In this document: positions 6,905 through 7,852 of the stretch, one piece after another
Layout: the number at the start of each line of letters is the position of its first letter
How positions within the stretch are numbered: position 1 is the first letter of the stretch
Origin: Candidatus Poribacteria bacterium WGA-3G
GTDB lineage: Bacteria; Poribacteria; WGA-4E; WGA-3G
DNA length: 7,852 bases
NCBI GenBank assembly: GCA_000406005.1
Contig: ASZN01000016.1
Location: 59,271-67,122 of the forward strand
Direction of reading: 5' to 3'
The notes under the pieces: generated by a model
Databases searched by the model: none
What the model saw: only the letters and a program-made list of their open reading frames with translations
Told to the model about the DNA's origin: nothing
Made by a program: the position numbers and the translations under genes

Positions 6905-6933
6905 TCGGTAGGTTCGGTTTCTAACCGAACCGG
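6905..6933. repeat. Perfect 9-bp palindrome between nirA and the transporter
   Basis: GGTTCGGTT (6911-6919) and AACCGAACC (6923-6931) are perfect inverted repeats around a three-base loop, TCT. No T run follows on either strand, so it is not a standard terminator. It sits 13 bases upstream of the predicted -35 box, a place suited to a regulator site. It also resembles the hairpin at 3261-3287 in loop (GGTTYCTA) and in the preceding GTAGG/GCAGG, with different but self-complementary stems, which suggests a dispersed palindromic element. The rest of the gap (6932-6987) holds nothing I can support. Confidence 0.55.
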
Positions 6934-6987
6934 ACATAATCCAAAAATGGTGGCACTTTTAAGAGGAATCATCAATTAGATTTGGTA

Positions 6988-7852
6988 TTACCTACGTGAA
7001 AGGTAAGGGACGAGTCCTTCGAGTACTTTCGGTAAATCGTTGCAAGGGACGTTTTCCAATACTTTGGGCGCGACTTTAGGATTCGCACTGGCATCACCCT
7101 TGAGGAATACGTCCACTGCATCGGTAACGACACCATCAATTTTAACCTTCTTACCGAGGAGTCCAATATCTGCAGCAGCGTGATTACCACACCCGTTTGG
7201 ACATCCGGACCAGTGTATCGTCAACGGCTTCGTATTACCGAGTTTTGCTTCCAAATGCCGAACGGCTTCCATGGCGCGTTCTTTGGTTTCGATAAGTGAA
7301 AAGTGGCAGTAGTCGATACCTGTGCAACTTACCATACCACGCATGACCTCCGACGGATCATAGCGAAGTTCTTGTAGCAGCGGTTCCGCAGTTAAGTCGC
7401 CGATCTTTGTGTCCGGTACATTGGTGATAATGAGGTTTTGCCCTTGGGTGAGGCGGATGTTGCCGTTTCCGTATTCATCCGCAAGCCGCGCGACCTCAAA
7501 AAGTTGCTTTGTTGTGATACGTCCGACAGGCACAACAAGCCCGACATAGTTGAGGTGTGGCTCTTTCTGTGAAAAGATACCGGTGTGGTCGGTCTTGTTC
7601 TTACCGCGCATATCCTTTCCAGCAGTCTGGAGCGGCTGTTTTCTGTGCCGACGGTTTTCTAATTCTTTTCGGAATTTTTCTACACCCCAGTCTGCAATCA
7701 AAAAAGCGAGGCGGGATTTATTACGGGCTGTCCGCGGTCCGTGGTCTCGAAAAATTAGCGTAATATCCGCACACAAAACTGAGGCTTCTTCAGGGGGAAC
7801 AAACACATCAAGTGCTTGTGCCGGCGTGTATCCACCAGACCCCATCTTCCCG
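6988..7852 (-). CDS. nirA: Ferredoxin-type nitrite reductase, C-terminal half (partial)
   Basis: The enzyme reduces nitrite to ammonium with six electrons using siroheme coupled to a 4Fe-4S cluster. About 287 codons are visible; the gene runs off the right edge, and the ATG at 7845 is almost certainly internal, since the protein begins mid-domain (MGSGGYTPAQALDVFVPPEE). Counting from that Met, residues about 100-160 are the second ferredoxin-like half domain (VVPVGRITTKQL, RLTQGQNLIITNVPD). The four cluster ligands are all present: C174 and C180 (CTGIDYC, C-x5-C) and C215 and C219 (SGCPNGC, C-x3-C), the last also bridging to siroheme. CTGxxYC is typical of nitrite reductases, whereas sulfite reductases usually read CPALPxC or similar, so nirA is preferred over sir/cysI. 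The substrate residues that would settle it lie in the missing N-terminal half. The protein ends at residue 285 with no added reductase domain. It is the first visible gene of the nitrate cluster in transcription order. Confidence 0.88.
   Translation of the reverse strand, partial: GKMGSGGYTPAQALDVFVPPEEASVLCADITLIFRDHGPRTARNKSRLAFLIADWGVEKFRKELENRRHRKQPLQTAGKDMRGKNKTDHTGIFSQKEPHLNYVGLVVPVGRITTKQLFEVARLADEYGNGNIRLTQGQNLIITNVPDTKIGDLTAEPLLQELRYDPSEVMRGMVSCTGIDYCHFSLIETKERAMEAVRHLEAKLGNTKPLTIHWSGCPNGCGNHAAADIGLLGKKVKIDGVVTDAVDVFLKGDASANPKVAPKVLENVPCNDLPKVLEGLVPYLSRR

Noticed and set aside
6911..6931. Palindrome as the intrinsic terminator of nirA
   Set aside because: No T run follows it on the minus strand, so it does not fit a rho-independent terminator.
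7843..7845. ATG as the true start of the nitrite reductase
   Set aside because: The frame stays open to the window edge, and the encoded sequence begins in the middle of the siroheme domain; a complete enzyme would need roughly 230 or more further N-terminal residues.
1..7852. CRISPR array, tRNA, rRNA or insertion sequence
   Set aside because: I saw no regularly spaced repeats with spacers, no cloverleaf with GTTCRANNC-type arm, no ribosomal RNA stretch and no transposase or terminal repeats.

Overview
The window is bacterial DNA with two unrelated halves that converge near position 3200. Plus-strand genes fill roughly 1-3165. A minus-strand nitrate assimilation cluster fills roughly 3306-7852 and runs off the right edge. 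The organism cannot be named from sequence alone. A protein built of short NKEG/DxxGxG repeats, a signal-less VIT/vWA protein and small palindromes between genes would fit an uncultured lineage such as Candidatus Poribacteria or a Planctomycetes relative. That is an impression from memory, not a demonstrated assignment.

Left half: positions 1-154 are the 3' end of a repeat protein with a 23-residue period. A consensus promoter (TTGACA-N17-TATAAT, 173-201) then drives a 160-residue protein (304-786) with a probable winged-helix domain like the N-terminal domain of Mrr, but no nuclease. An AT-rich gap (787-1008) holds interleaved inverted repeats and copies of ATGTTAACT. Next comes a 697-residue VIT plus von Willebrand A protein with an intact metal site (1009-3102), closed by a rho-independent terminator (3135-3165).

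Right half, in transcription order (right to left): the C-terminal half of a siroheme/4Fe-4S nitrite reductase (nirA-type, 6988 to the edge); a 198-bp gap with a perfect 9-bp palindrome, a plausible promoter and a leader carrying a direct repeat; a NarK/NrtP-type MFS nitrate transporter (5440-6789); and 25 bp further a cytoplasmic molybdopterin nitrate reductase (3306-5414). Together they import nitrate, reduce it to nitrite, and reduce nitrite to ammonium for growth. Neither reductase carries a visible NAD(P)H or flavin module (NirA is only half visible), so ferredoxin or a separate flavoprotein is the likely electron donor. The order nirA-transporter-narB is the one known from some cyanobacteria such as Synechococcus sp. 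PCC 7002.

Nothing here amounts to a demonstrated new system. The items most worth a second look are the two look-alike palindromes bracketing the transporter/narB unit, the structured gap at 777-912, and the orphan Mrr_N-like protein under a near-perfect promoter.
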